Of a DNA stretch of 31,087 nucleotides, positions 15,123-21,948 are shown piece by piece. The notes under the pieces were generated by a model, which saw only the letters and a program-made list of their open reading frames with translations, was not told the origin of the DNA and searched no databases. The stretch comes from CAYNYI01 sp964401455 (lineage in GTDB: Bacteria; Fibrobacterota; OXYB2-FULL-49-7; CAYNYI01): the NCBI GenBank assembly GCA_964401455.1, contig CAYNYI010000021.1, positions 1-31,087 on the forward strand, in the 5' to 3' direction. The translations under genes and the position numbers were made by a program. Position 1 is the first letter of the stretch; each line of letters starts with the position of its first letter.

Positions 15123-17498
15123 ATGTATCTTTTTTCAAAACACCTTCACCCCCAGAACTTTCAGTTTTCAAAAAGCTATTCCGCCGGAAAACTCGCTTTT
15201 GATAAGAAGAAACTCCCGGTACAGGTTACGGATCTGGGGGGAGGAGTCCATCATCTGAAAGCCCGGGACGGGAAATTGTGGAAAAAATCATCTGCCGATA
15301 TGAGGGTTGACGGAAGATCTTATCAGAAAAACTGTCATTTTGAAGGCGAATCATCTTTAAGCATGGATAAAAAATCAGGGCTGACGTTTCGACAGAGCGG
15401 ATCAAAAACACCTTATTTGTCTTCTGTTAAAGGACAGTCGATCGGACTTTGCGGAGAATCCTGGGTTTTGTGTTTTGAGCAGCAGAAAGACATGAAATTT
15501 TACGGCATGGGCGAAAAGAGTACGCCTTATGAAAAAAGCGGAAGGACCCATTTGTTCTGGAATACCGATGTTCTTGCTGATTTCCCCGAAGATTCAACAA
15601 AAGAGACCTCCTATGATCCCGACTACATTTCAGTGCCTTATCTTATTATAAAGCGCGGTAATGAGTATGCGGGAATACTTATTGACAACGCCTGGCCTTC
15701 TTTTATATCGATTTCCGAGGAACTGGTTGTTGAGGATATTATGTCCACCGCCGATCAGGACAAACCATCGGTTTTTCTCGGAGCCGAAGGCGGAGAGCTT
15801 TCTGTTTATTTTATTTCCGGACCCTCGCTTCCTGAACTTACCAGAAAGCTGCAGATTCTTACAGGCCGAATAGAACGTCCCCCCGTATGGGCCCTCGGAA
15901 ATAATCAGTGTAAATGGGGGTACGGTTCGGTAAAAGACCTGGAATGGATGGATACTAACTTCAATAAAAGTAAAATTCCGGCAAGCGGTCTTTGGTTGGA
16001 CATAGACTATATGGACGGATACAGGGTTTTCACCTTTGATAAGAAGAATTTTCCCGATCCTCCGAAAAACATAAAAAAATATCAGGAAAAGGGGTACAAT
16101 GTTGTTCCTATAATAGACCCCGGTGTTAAAAAACAAAAGGGATACTCTGTCTATGACGACGGAATTAAAAATAATGTTTTCTGTAAGAACGGCTCGGGAG
16201 GTGATTTTACCGGAATAGTATGGCCCGGCTATACTGTTTTTCCCGATTTTTCCCTTCCCAAAACCAGAAAATGGTGGGTCGAACACGTAAAGAAATTTTT
16301 GCTTAAAAACAATTTGCATACAGCCTGGCTCGACATGAATGACCCGTCAACCGGGTCTATCAGCTGTATGGCAATGCGCTTTGATGAGGGGCGCGCTCCT
16401 CATGAGGCCGGTCATAATACATACGGCGCTTATATGTCCCGCGCGACAAAGGAGGGTATGCTGAAGGCGCGCCCGGATGAGAGGCCTTTTTTATTGTCCC
16501 GTTCCGGTTTTACCGGTTCTCAGCAATATGCAGCTAACTGGATGGGAGACAACTATTCCAATTACTATCACCTCAAAACATGTATCCCGAAGCTTTTGAA
16601 TATGTCACTTTCCGGGATGCCTTTTTCGGCTCCGGATGTGGGAGGGTTTTGCGGAAACTGCACGCCGGAACTTTTATCTGACTGGACAAAGGCCTGCTTT
16701 CTTTTTCCGTTTTTTAGAAATCACGCTGCCATAAACTCCGGCCGGCAGGAACCATGGACATTAGGCAGAAAAGCTACTACCTTATCCAGAAAGTATATAC
16801 GTCTGCGGTATAAACTTCTTCCTTACCTGTATAATTGTTTCCTGGAGCTTGAAAGAAACGGAGATCCTGTCGTCAGACCGCTTTCTTATGAATTCCGGGA
16901 CAGCTCAACTCAGAAATTTTCGGATATAGAGGACCAGTTTATGACAGGGCCTTTCATAATGCAGGCACCGTTTGTAAATGATACCGGGCGTCTTCGTGAT
17001 GTGGTTCTTCCAAAGGGACGATGGTTTGCGGCGCATTCGAATATATGGATGCCCGGCGGTTCCGAGGCGGGAGTTCAGCGCGATGATCAGAAAACACCGC
17101 TTTATTTGCGAGAGGGTTCCATTATTCCTATGCAGAAGGGTAAATGCGAGACTTCCGAAATAAACCTTATTGATATTGATCTTCTTATTTGTGTTCCGGG
17201 TAAAATGAACGGTTCCGCTGTAAGCCGTTATACTGCCGATGACGGAATATCCTACGGTTATAAAAAAGGTAGATTCTCGGAATATGAAATAAAAGCCGCT
17301 AATAAAATGAATGAGCTTACCGTAAGCATTAAAACCCTTAGTGACGGTTTTGGACAGGTCTTCTTTACACCTGTAACGGATAAGAAATACAGGAGAGTTA
17401 TTCTTAATATAGACGGAGAAAAAAAGGCGCTTGAGAGGCCTGAAAGAATTGAAAATCCGTTCAGCTTTTCGCTCGGTTTCTACCGGTGGGGCGCCTGA
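15123..17498 (+). CDS. Glycoside hydrolase family 31 (alpha-glucosidase-like)
   Basis: Retaining alpha-glycosidase of GH31, 791 residues, with no signal peptide, so probably cytoplasmic. The N-terminal beta domain includes FYGMGEKSTPYEKSG and the mobile loop region. The (beta/alpha)8 barrel begins near PPVWALGNNQCKWGY and GLWLDIDYMDGYRVFTFD. The catalytic nucleophile is Asp404 in WLDMND and the acid/base is Asp476 in NWMGDN. SRSGFTGSQQYAANW and SAPDVGGFCG complete the active site. The usual DMNE is DMND here, a conservative change next to the nucleophile. C-terminal beta domains follow. Its stop abuts the nrdR stop on the other strand with no spacer. Likely role is intracellular breakdown of alpha-glucans or oligosaccharides such as glycogen-derived ones. 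Confidence 0.95.
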   Translation: MYLFSKHLHPQNFQFSKSYSAGKLAFDKKKLPVQVTDLGGGVHHLKARDGKLWKKSSADMRVDGRSYQKNCHFEGESSLSMDKKSGLTFRQSGSKTPYLSSVKGQSIGLCGESWVLCFEQQKDMKFYGMGEKSTPYEKSGRTHLFWNTDVLADFPEDSTKETSYDPDYISVPYLIIKRGNEYAGILIDNAWPSFISISEELVVEDIMSTADQDKPSVFLGAEGGELSVYFISGPSLPELTRKLQILTGRIERPPVWALGNNQCKWGYGSVKDLEWMDTNFNKSKIPASGLWLDIDYMDGYRVFTFDKKNFPDPPKNIKKYQEKGYNVVPIIDPGVKKQKGYSVYDDGIKNNVFCKNGSGGDFTGIVWPGYTVFPDFSLPKTRKWWVEHVKKFLLKNNLHTAWLDMNDPSTGSISCMAMRFDEGRAPHEAGHNTYGAYMSRATKEGMLKARPDERPFLLSRSGFTGSQQYAANWMGDNYSNYYHLKTCIPKLLNMSLSGMPFSAPDVGGFCGNCTPELLSDWTKACFLFPFFRNHAAINSGRQEPWTLGRKATTLSRKYIRLRYKLLPYLYNCFLELERNGDPVVRPLSYEFRDSSTQKFSDIEDQFMTGPFIMQAPFVNDTGRLRDVVLPKGRWFAAHSNIWMPGGSEAGVQRDDQKTPLYLREGSIIPMQKGKCETSEINLIDIDLLICVPGKMNGSAVSRYTADDGISYGYKKGRFSEYEIKAANKMNELTVSIKTLSDGFGQVFFTPVTDKKYRRVILNIDGEKKALERPERIENPFSFSLGFYRWGA

Positions 17499-17975
17499 TT
17501 AGCTCTTTTTAAAGTCTGCTCTTTTTTCCAGCGCGAGGTCCTGCAGCTCCTGCATGAATTCCGTAGTGTCTTTGAAGTGTCTGTAAACAGAAGCGAAACG
17601 TACATAAGCTACTTCGTCGAGGTCATGGAGTTCCCGCATTATGAGTTCTCCGATGTATTTGCTCTGAACCTCGGTATTGGAAAGGTTTTGAAGCTCTTCT
17701 TCAATCTTGTCTATTACAGCCTCAATTTTTTTGGTTTTAACAGGACGTTTTTTACAGGCGGTGGCTATTCCCTGAAAAAGTTTTTGCCTGTCGAAAGGCT
17801 CTCGGCGGTTGTCGTTTTTAACGACCATAAGAGCTACATTTTCGATATATTCATAGGTCGTATATCTTTTGCCGCATCCGATGCATTCACGACGCCTTCT
17901 TATGGCTCTGCCTTCTTTGCTTGAGCGTGAATCAACGACTTTGTCTTCATTACAGGTGCAATAGGGGCATTTCAT
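17499..17975 (-). CDS. nrdR: Transcriptional repressor NrdR
   Basis: ATP/dATP-sensing repressor of ribonucleotide reductase genes. 158 residues, normal length. The zinc ribbon uses Cys3, Cys6, Cys31 and Cys34, with VVDSRSSKEGRAIRRRREC between. The ATP-cone domain covers about 49-139 (VVKNDNRREPFDRQKLFQGI ... VAYVRFASVYRHF). The ATG follows AGGAGG at good spacing. No ribonucleotide reductase gene is in the window, so its targets are elsewhere. Its own promoter region carries a palindrome (next entries). Confidence 0.97.
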   Translation of the reverse strand: MKCPYCTCNEDKVVDSRSSKEGRAIRRRRECIGCGKRYTTYEYIENVALMVVKNDNRREPFDRQKLFQGIATACKKRPVKTKKIEAVIDKIEEELQNLSNTEVQSKYIGELIMRELHDLDEVAYVRFASVYRHFKDTTEFMQELQDLALEKRADFKKS

Positions 17976-17995
17976 TATAAATCCTCCTGTTTAAA

Positions 17996-18013
17996 AGGGG
18001 AAATATCTCCCCT
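17996..18013 (-). promoter_or_regulatory. Hairpin in the nrdR leader
   Basis: AGGGGA (17996-18001) and TCCCCT (18008-18013) pair around a 6-base loop. On the minus strand the hairpin is followed by TTTT and then the AGGAGG ribosome site. It would sit at the 5' end of the nrdR message, or could be the terminator of transcripts arriving from the kinase gene upstream. Confidence 0.45.
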
Positions 18014-18020
18014 AAAAATG

Positions 18021-18053
18021 AATATAAACTAAGCTTGACTTTCAAGTCAAGCT
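18021..18053 (-). promoter_or_regulatory. Predicted nrdR promoter with palindrome over the -35
   Basis: The minus strand shows TTGACT (18050-18045), an 18-base spacer and TATATT (18026-18021). The -35 lies inside a perfect palindrome with 10-bp arms AGCTTGACTT (18032-18041) and its complement (18044-18053) around two central bases. It may be an operator. Transcribed, it would form a 9-bp stem with a 4-base loop before a T-rich tract, so a terminator for the upstream kinase gene is the alternative. Confidence 0.5.
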
Positions 18054-18145
18054 AAATTCAAATAAGGCTATATAAATAAGTAGGTTATAGGGTGTCTGTA
18101 GAATTAGTTCAAGGGGAATGTTGTAATCTGTTTTTCTGCCATGTG

Positions 18146-19111
18146 TTAGGGTGATATTTGTTTCCGGATTTCTTCCCAGACAGATTCATTCATAACGCTT
18201 CCCATTACTTCAACGACTTTTGACGAAGTAAGGGCTCCGGCGCGGCAACAGTTTTCGAGCGTCATTCCTTTTCCCAGACCGTATAAAAAACCGGCGGCAT
18301 AAAGGTCTCCCGCGGCGGTTGTATCAAGTGCGGCGGCTTTAAATATACCGAATGAAGCTTTTTCATCTCCTCTTTTCGCGAGGCTTCCGGTTTTTCCTGT
18401 CTTCACAACGGCAATCTCGGTTTCTTTGGCGATGTCGTCAAGTGCTTCATCAGGATCTTTGCCTGTATAGGATTTTGCTTCTTCTTCATTGGCAAAGGCA
18501 ATATCTACATAGTTCATAACAAGATCTTTAAACAGGGGTTTGAAATCTTCCACTATATTAAAGCTTGCCATATCAAATGAGACCTTTGATCCGGAATTTT
18601 TAGCGCATGCCATGATTTTTCTTATGAGAGGTTCATTGAAGATGAGATAACCTTCAACATGCGTGAACTTTACTCCCTTGAACATTTCTTCGCTTATCAT
18701 ATCGGGTGAAAAAGAAGAAGCCGCGCCCAGACATGTAGCCATTGTTCTCTCGCTATTGTCAGATACAACAGAGGCTACGCATCCTGTCGGAAGTTCCTCA
18801 TGCTCGATCAGATGAGATTTTATTCCTGATTTGTTTAAAGAGGAACTGAAGAATTTGCCAGGGTCGTCTTTGCCAATAACTCCGAGAAAACCGGTTGATA
18901 CTCCAAGATTGGCCAGTCCAAAAATGGTATTGGCGGCGCTTCCTCCGCATGCCATTTCGGGGTTTTTCATGGCTCCCGTAATCTGCTTGGAGATGTCTTC
19001 CTCAACCATCAGCATACCGCCGAGAGTGAGGCCGAATTTCTCTATAAGTTCTTCTTCGCGGGCCAGCATGTCTATAAGCGGTGACCCTATTCCCAGGAAA
19101 TCTACTGACAT
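18146..19111 (-). CDS. PfkB-family carbohydrate/nucleoside kinase, adenosine-kinase-like
   Basis: ATP-dependent kinase of the ribokinase superfamily, 321 residues, cytoplasmic. The substrate side shows GIGSPLIDML near the start and GGSAANTIFGLANLG (about 56-70). The ATP/anion-hole motif near 251-257 reads DTTAAGD, where most relatives have DTTGAGD, so the first glycine of the anion hole is alanine. The long N-terminal insertion with GGMLMVEED resembles bacterial adenosine kinases and related sugar kinases rather than fructokinases. The exact substrate is uncertain. It lies downstream of the Hc1-like gene and its terminator, and has AAGG before the ATG. No operon partner is obvious. Confidence 0.88.
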   Translation of the reverse strand: MSVDFLGIGSPLIDMLAREEELIEKFGLTLGGMLMVEEDISKQITGAMKNPEMACGGSAANTIFGLANLGVSTGFLGVIGKDDPGKFFSSSLNKSGIKSHLIEHEELPTGCVASVVSDNSERTMATCLGAASSFSPDMISEEMFKGVKFTHVEGYLIFNEPLIRKIMACAKNSGSKVSFDMASFNIVEDFKPLFKDLVMNYVDIAFANEEEAKSYTGKDPDEALDDIAKETEIAVVKTGKTGSLAKRGDEKASFGIFKAAALDTTAAGDLYAAGFLYGLGKGMTLENCCRAGALTSSKVVEVMGSVMNESVWEEIRKQISP

Positions 19112-19152
19112 AATAAAACCTTAATATTAATGAAACTCAAAACAAACAAAAA

Positions 19153-19176
19153 GGCCGAATATTGGCATATTCGGCC
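19153..19176 (-). terminator. Intrinsic terminator of the Hc1-like gene
   Basis: Perfect 9-bp stem GGCCGAATA (19153-19161) / TATTCGGCC (19168-19176) with a 6-base loop. On the minus strand it is followed by TTTTTGTTTGTTTT. It starts 24 bases after the stop of the 57-aa gene. Confidence 0.88.
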
Positions 19177-19200
19177 GCTCAAATTTTCAGAATAAAAAAG

Positions 19201-19374
19201 TTATTCGGCTTTTTTCTTTTCCTGAATATAATTTCTTATATCCTGACAGGCTTTTTTGATGTCCTGGCAGGCTTTTCTGGCTCTTGTTCCGGCAGACTTA
19301 TTTCCTCTTTCAAATTTTTCCATCTCGGACTTGAGCTCTTCAACCTGAGATAGCAGACTTTCCATAGGTGCCAT
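19201..19374 (-). CDS. Small histone H1-like (Hc1-family) DNA-binding protein
   Basis: 57 residues, too short for many gene finders. The minus strand gives MAPMESLLSQVEELKSEMEK, then FERGNKSAGTRARKACQDIK, then a Lys-rich helix ending KKKAE. The core GNKSAGTRARKACQDIKK matches the conserved segment of chlamydial Hc1 and the short histone-H1-like proteins of Bacteroidota (GNKAAGTRARK...). It is basic, helical and probably nucleoid-associated. The ATG at 19374 follows AAAGGGG at six bases; a second ATG three codons later is less well placed. The strong terminator after it argues for a separately transcribed real gene. The two cysteines are unusual and could allow crosslinking or metal binding. 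Confidence 0.8.
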   Translation of the reverse strand: MAPMESLLSQVEELKSEMEKFERGNKSAGTRARKACQDIKKACQDIRNYIQEKKKAE

Positions 19375-19453
19375 TTAATACCCCTTTTTTAAGGTTTTAG
19401 GATTGGAACTGTAAAAAACTAATATATTTTCCGGGTGAATACAACTTAAAAAT

Positions 19454-20992
19454 CTATAGGCTGATATCGGCGGAAATGCCGAAGCGGTAGCCGTTTTTGA
19501 TGTATTCAGTATAGTCCTTGTTTATCCATTTATTGTTATCGGGAAGCTCTGTATCCCATGAATATGTTTCCTCTCCGCGCAGGGTCCACGGGTAGGCGAA
19601 GTATCCGTTTATTGTAACATTCGGTGAAAGCTGAAACCCCGCGCCCGCGGATATTTCTCTTCTTACGAATTCCTTGCCTATTATGAGTGTTGAAGTATCA
19701 TTTACGGTATTCTGATTCATAAGAAGCGTATCGCCCGGCCCCGGGTCGGAGATTTCATTATCAGAAGAAATTAAGGCATTATTGAATCCCATCCGCAATG
19801 CCAGCGGTCCGAGGGCAAATTCTCCTCCGATACGCGTGGAGTATCGCAGTTCATCGACTTCATCTTTGGAAACTTTATCTTTGCCGCCGGAGCCGGCAAT
19901 TTCAAACTCAAATCCGACAGTCGCCATCGGAGAGGGGATGAGTCCCGCCCCGATAATGAAATTACCGGTACCTGTCTTTTTCTCGGACACCGCACTGCCG
20001 AATGAGGAGATTGTGCTTGTATTTGTCTTATCTTCGGATTCCCGGCTCCAGCCGCCTCCTATATAACCTGTTAAGGGTATTCTCGCTGAATACTCAAGAC
20101 CGTTAAAGAAAGCTGATGAGGATATTCCGAAAAGCAGGGCAGAGGAATCGGGACCGGATTCTTTACTGCTGCCGCGCATAGTCTCCGCATCCGACCTGAA
20201 ATATCCGAAAGAGATTCCGGTAAAAACGGTGACTGCGCCGCCGTACCGGTAAATACCCTGCAAGTCGATGCTGTTTTTTGCCCCGTCGCGTTCTCTGGTA
20301 TAAAGTTCGGTGCCTCTTTCGTTGTTGTCTAATTCTTTCCCGTAGAAAGCTAAAGAGTAAAAGGCTCCGATATCAAGAGGGCTAAGCCCGGCGTAATTAA
20401 ATCCGCTTGATACTGTAAGATTGTTTTCCGATTCTTTCGCGTCGGTTTCGTCGCCGTCATTGTCTTCTCTGTCGATAGAGCTGTTTTTGTATGAACACAT
20501 AAAACCAATGTCCAGTCCCGGCCGTACTTCCATAGAAAAAAGACCCTCAATGGGAAGGCTGCCGGTTATCGGGTCCGCATAGCGGGTTTCCCCGTCAAAA
20601 TCAGGTTTATTGAAAGATTCCCGTTCATAGTTTATTTTTAACATAAATGCCTGACTCGAACCGGTTTTATAAATCAATCCACCCCCTGTACCGGTACGGA
20701 GCGTGCTCTCGGAAACCCCTTTCCTTTCCTCATCGTATCCACGGCCGCCTTCGTATCTTTCTCCGAGATATGTGCTCATAAACGAAGGCTCGAAGCTGCT
20801 CCGGGACTCTTCGAGATGAAGACCAGCAGGGTTGCCCATCGAATAGGGGCCGATTGTATTTGTAATGCTTTTTTCTATTCCGCCCATACCGTTTATTTTT
20901 TCCTCTTCATAGGTGTCGGAGGAATAAGAAGTAAACGCGGCGGTCATAAAGAGCAGGGCGGTGATAGCAGATTTCATTTTGAATCGGTCCAT
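19454..20992 (-). CDS. Predicted outer-membrane beta-barrel protein (OmpP1/FadL-like shape, family not recognised)
   Basis: 512 residues. The N-terminus after MDRFK is a signal peptide (MKSAITALLFMTAAFTSYSS), and the true start may be the ATG at 20977, since neither ATG has a strong ribosome site. The mature N-terminal part contains GIEKSITNTIGPYSMGNPAGL, reminiscent of the plug region (NPAGLA-type) of OmpP1/FadL transporters and related barrels. The rest alternates Gly/Ser/Tyr-rich strands with acidic loops such as DREDNDGDETDAKESE and ends in ISADISL, a plausible BAM signal. I infer a surface barrel, perhaps a hydrophobic-compound channel. It is divergent from the PHP phosphatase gene and is followed by the Hc1-like gene. 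Confidence 0.78.
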   Translation of the reverse strand: MDRFKMKSAITALLFMTAAFTSYSSDTYEEEKINGMGGIEKSITNTIGPYSMGNPAGLHLEESRSSFEPSFMSTYLGERYEGGRGYDEERKGVSESTLRTGTGGGLIYKTGSSQAFMLKINYERESFNKPDFDGETRYADPITGSLPIEGLFSMEVRPGLDIGFMCSYKNSSIDREDNDGDETDAKESENNLTVSSGFNYAGLSPLDIGAFYSLAFYGKELDNNERGTELYTRERDGAKNSIDLQGIYRYGGAVTVFTGISFGYFRSDAETMRGSSKESGPDSSALLFGISSSAFFNGLEYSARIPLTGYIGGGWSRESEDKTNTSTISSFGSAVSEKKTGTGNFIIGAGLIPSPMATVGFEFEIAGSGGKDKVSKDEVDELRYSTRIGGEFALGPLALRMGFNNALISSDNEISDPGPGDTLLMNQNTVNDTSTLIIGKEFVRREISAGAGFQLSPNVTINGYFAYPWTLRGEETYSWDTELPDNNKWINKDYTEYIKNGYRFGISADISL

Positions 20993-21103
20993 AATTTTAA
21001 TATCTTATTCGCACTGAAAATTAAATATAATTTTTTGTCTGTTATTCAAAAAGATATTTATAGAAAGCAAAGTTTATTTTAACCGGAGCGAAGGGCGCTT
21101 AAG

Positions 21104-21940
21104 GTGAATATTTATCCTGATTGCCATTTTCATACAGACTGTTCTGATGATGCCGAGGGTTCAGTCAGAGACGTTTTTGAAAAAGCGGCAGAAAAGGGTA
21201 TAACACATCTTGGCTTCTCAAATCACCTTGAGTATCTGAATCCGGTTACCGGTGAATGCGAGGTTGTTCCCGAGAGGGATATTCAAAGACATCTGGCGGT
21301 AAAAAACGATATAGAAAATGTTCGCCGTGATTTTCCGGATATTGAATGCTCTTTCGGGGTCGAAATCGAGAATAAATGGCAATACCGTTTCGAAACGGAA
21401 GATGTTACAGCCGCGCTTGAGCCTGATTTCATAATAGCGTCTGTTCACATGATAGGCAGGGAGAATATCTCTTCCGCAAAGGGAGTGGAGTATATGCGCA
21501 ATACGCCGGAGGATATTGTTTATAACAGCTATTTTGATGAGGTCCTGAAGGTAATCGACTGGGGGGCCGGAATGGTACTCGGACACCTGGATCTTGTTAA
21601 GCGTTACGGAACCGGAGTTTATGGTCTGTTTGATCCGGAAAAATATCTGAAAAGGCTGGAAGAGGTGATTTCGGAACTAAAATCTTCCGGGATGTTTATG
21701 GAAATAAACTGTTCCGGGATTTTTCAGGACCCGGGCGAATCCTATCCGGGTAATTATATCTTCAGTCTTCTAAAAGATGCAGGAATATCCGCTCTATCCT
21801 TCGGATCCGATTCTCATTCACCAAAAAATATCGGCAGGGGAGTACGGAAAACCGTTTCGGCGTCAAAGTCCGCCGGTATCAGAGACTTTGTTTTCATCAG
21901 AAATGGTAAACCGGAGTTTTTGCCTCTGGGTGTTAATTGA
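21104..21940 (+). CDS. PHP-domain phosphatase, histidinol-phosphatase (HisK/HisJ) type
   Basis: Metal-dependent phosphoesterase. In the closest family the reaction is histidinol phosphate to histidinol, in histidine synthesis. 278 residues, normal size. The metal-binding motifs are in order: DCHFHTDCSDD (His8, His10), SNHLEY, GVEIEN, ASVHMIG, GHLDLVKRYG and the C-terminal GSDSHSP. The start is GTG at 21104, with GAAGGG about 9 bases upstream; no ATG is available before the HFH motif. No other his gene is near, so other phosphate esters remain possible. It is convergent with the BY-kinase gene, 8 bp apart. Confidence 0.9.
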   Translation: MNIYPDCHFHTDCSDDAEGSVRDVFEKAAEKGITHLGFSNHLEYLNPVTGECEVVPERDIQRHLAVKNDIENVRRDFPDIECSFGVEIENKWQYRFETEDVTAALEPDFIIASVHMIGRENISSAKGVEYMRNTPEDIVYNSYFDEVLKVIDWGAGMVLGHLDLVKRYGTGVYGLFDPEKYLKRLEEVISELKSSGMFMEINCSGIFQDPGESYPGNYIFSLLKDAGISALSFGSDSHSPKNIGRGVRKTVSASKSAGIRDFVFIRNGKPEFLPLGVN

Positions 21941-21948
21941 ACGACGGT

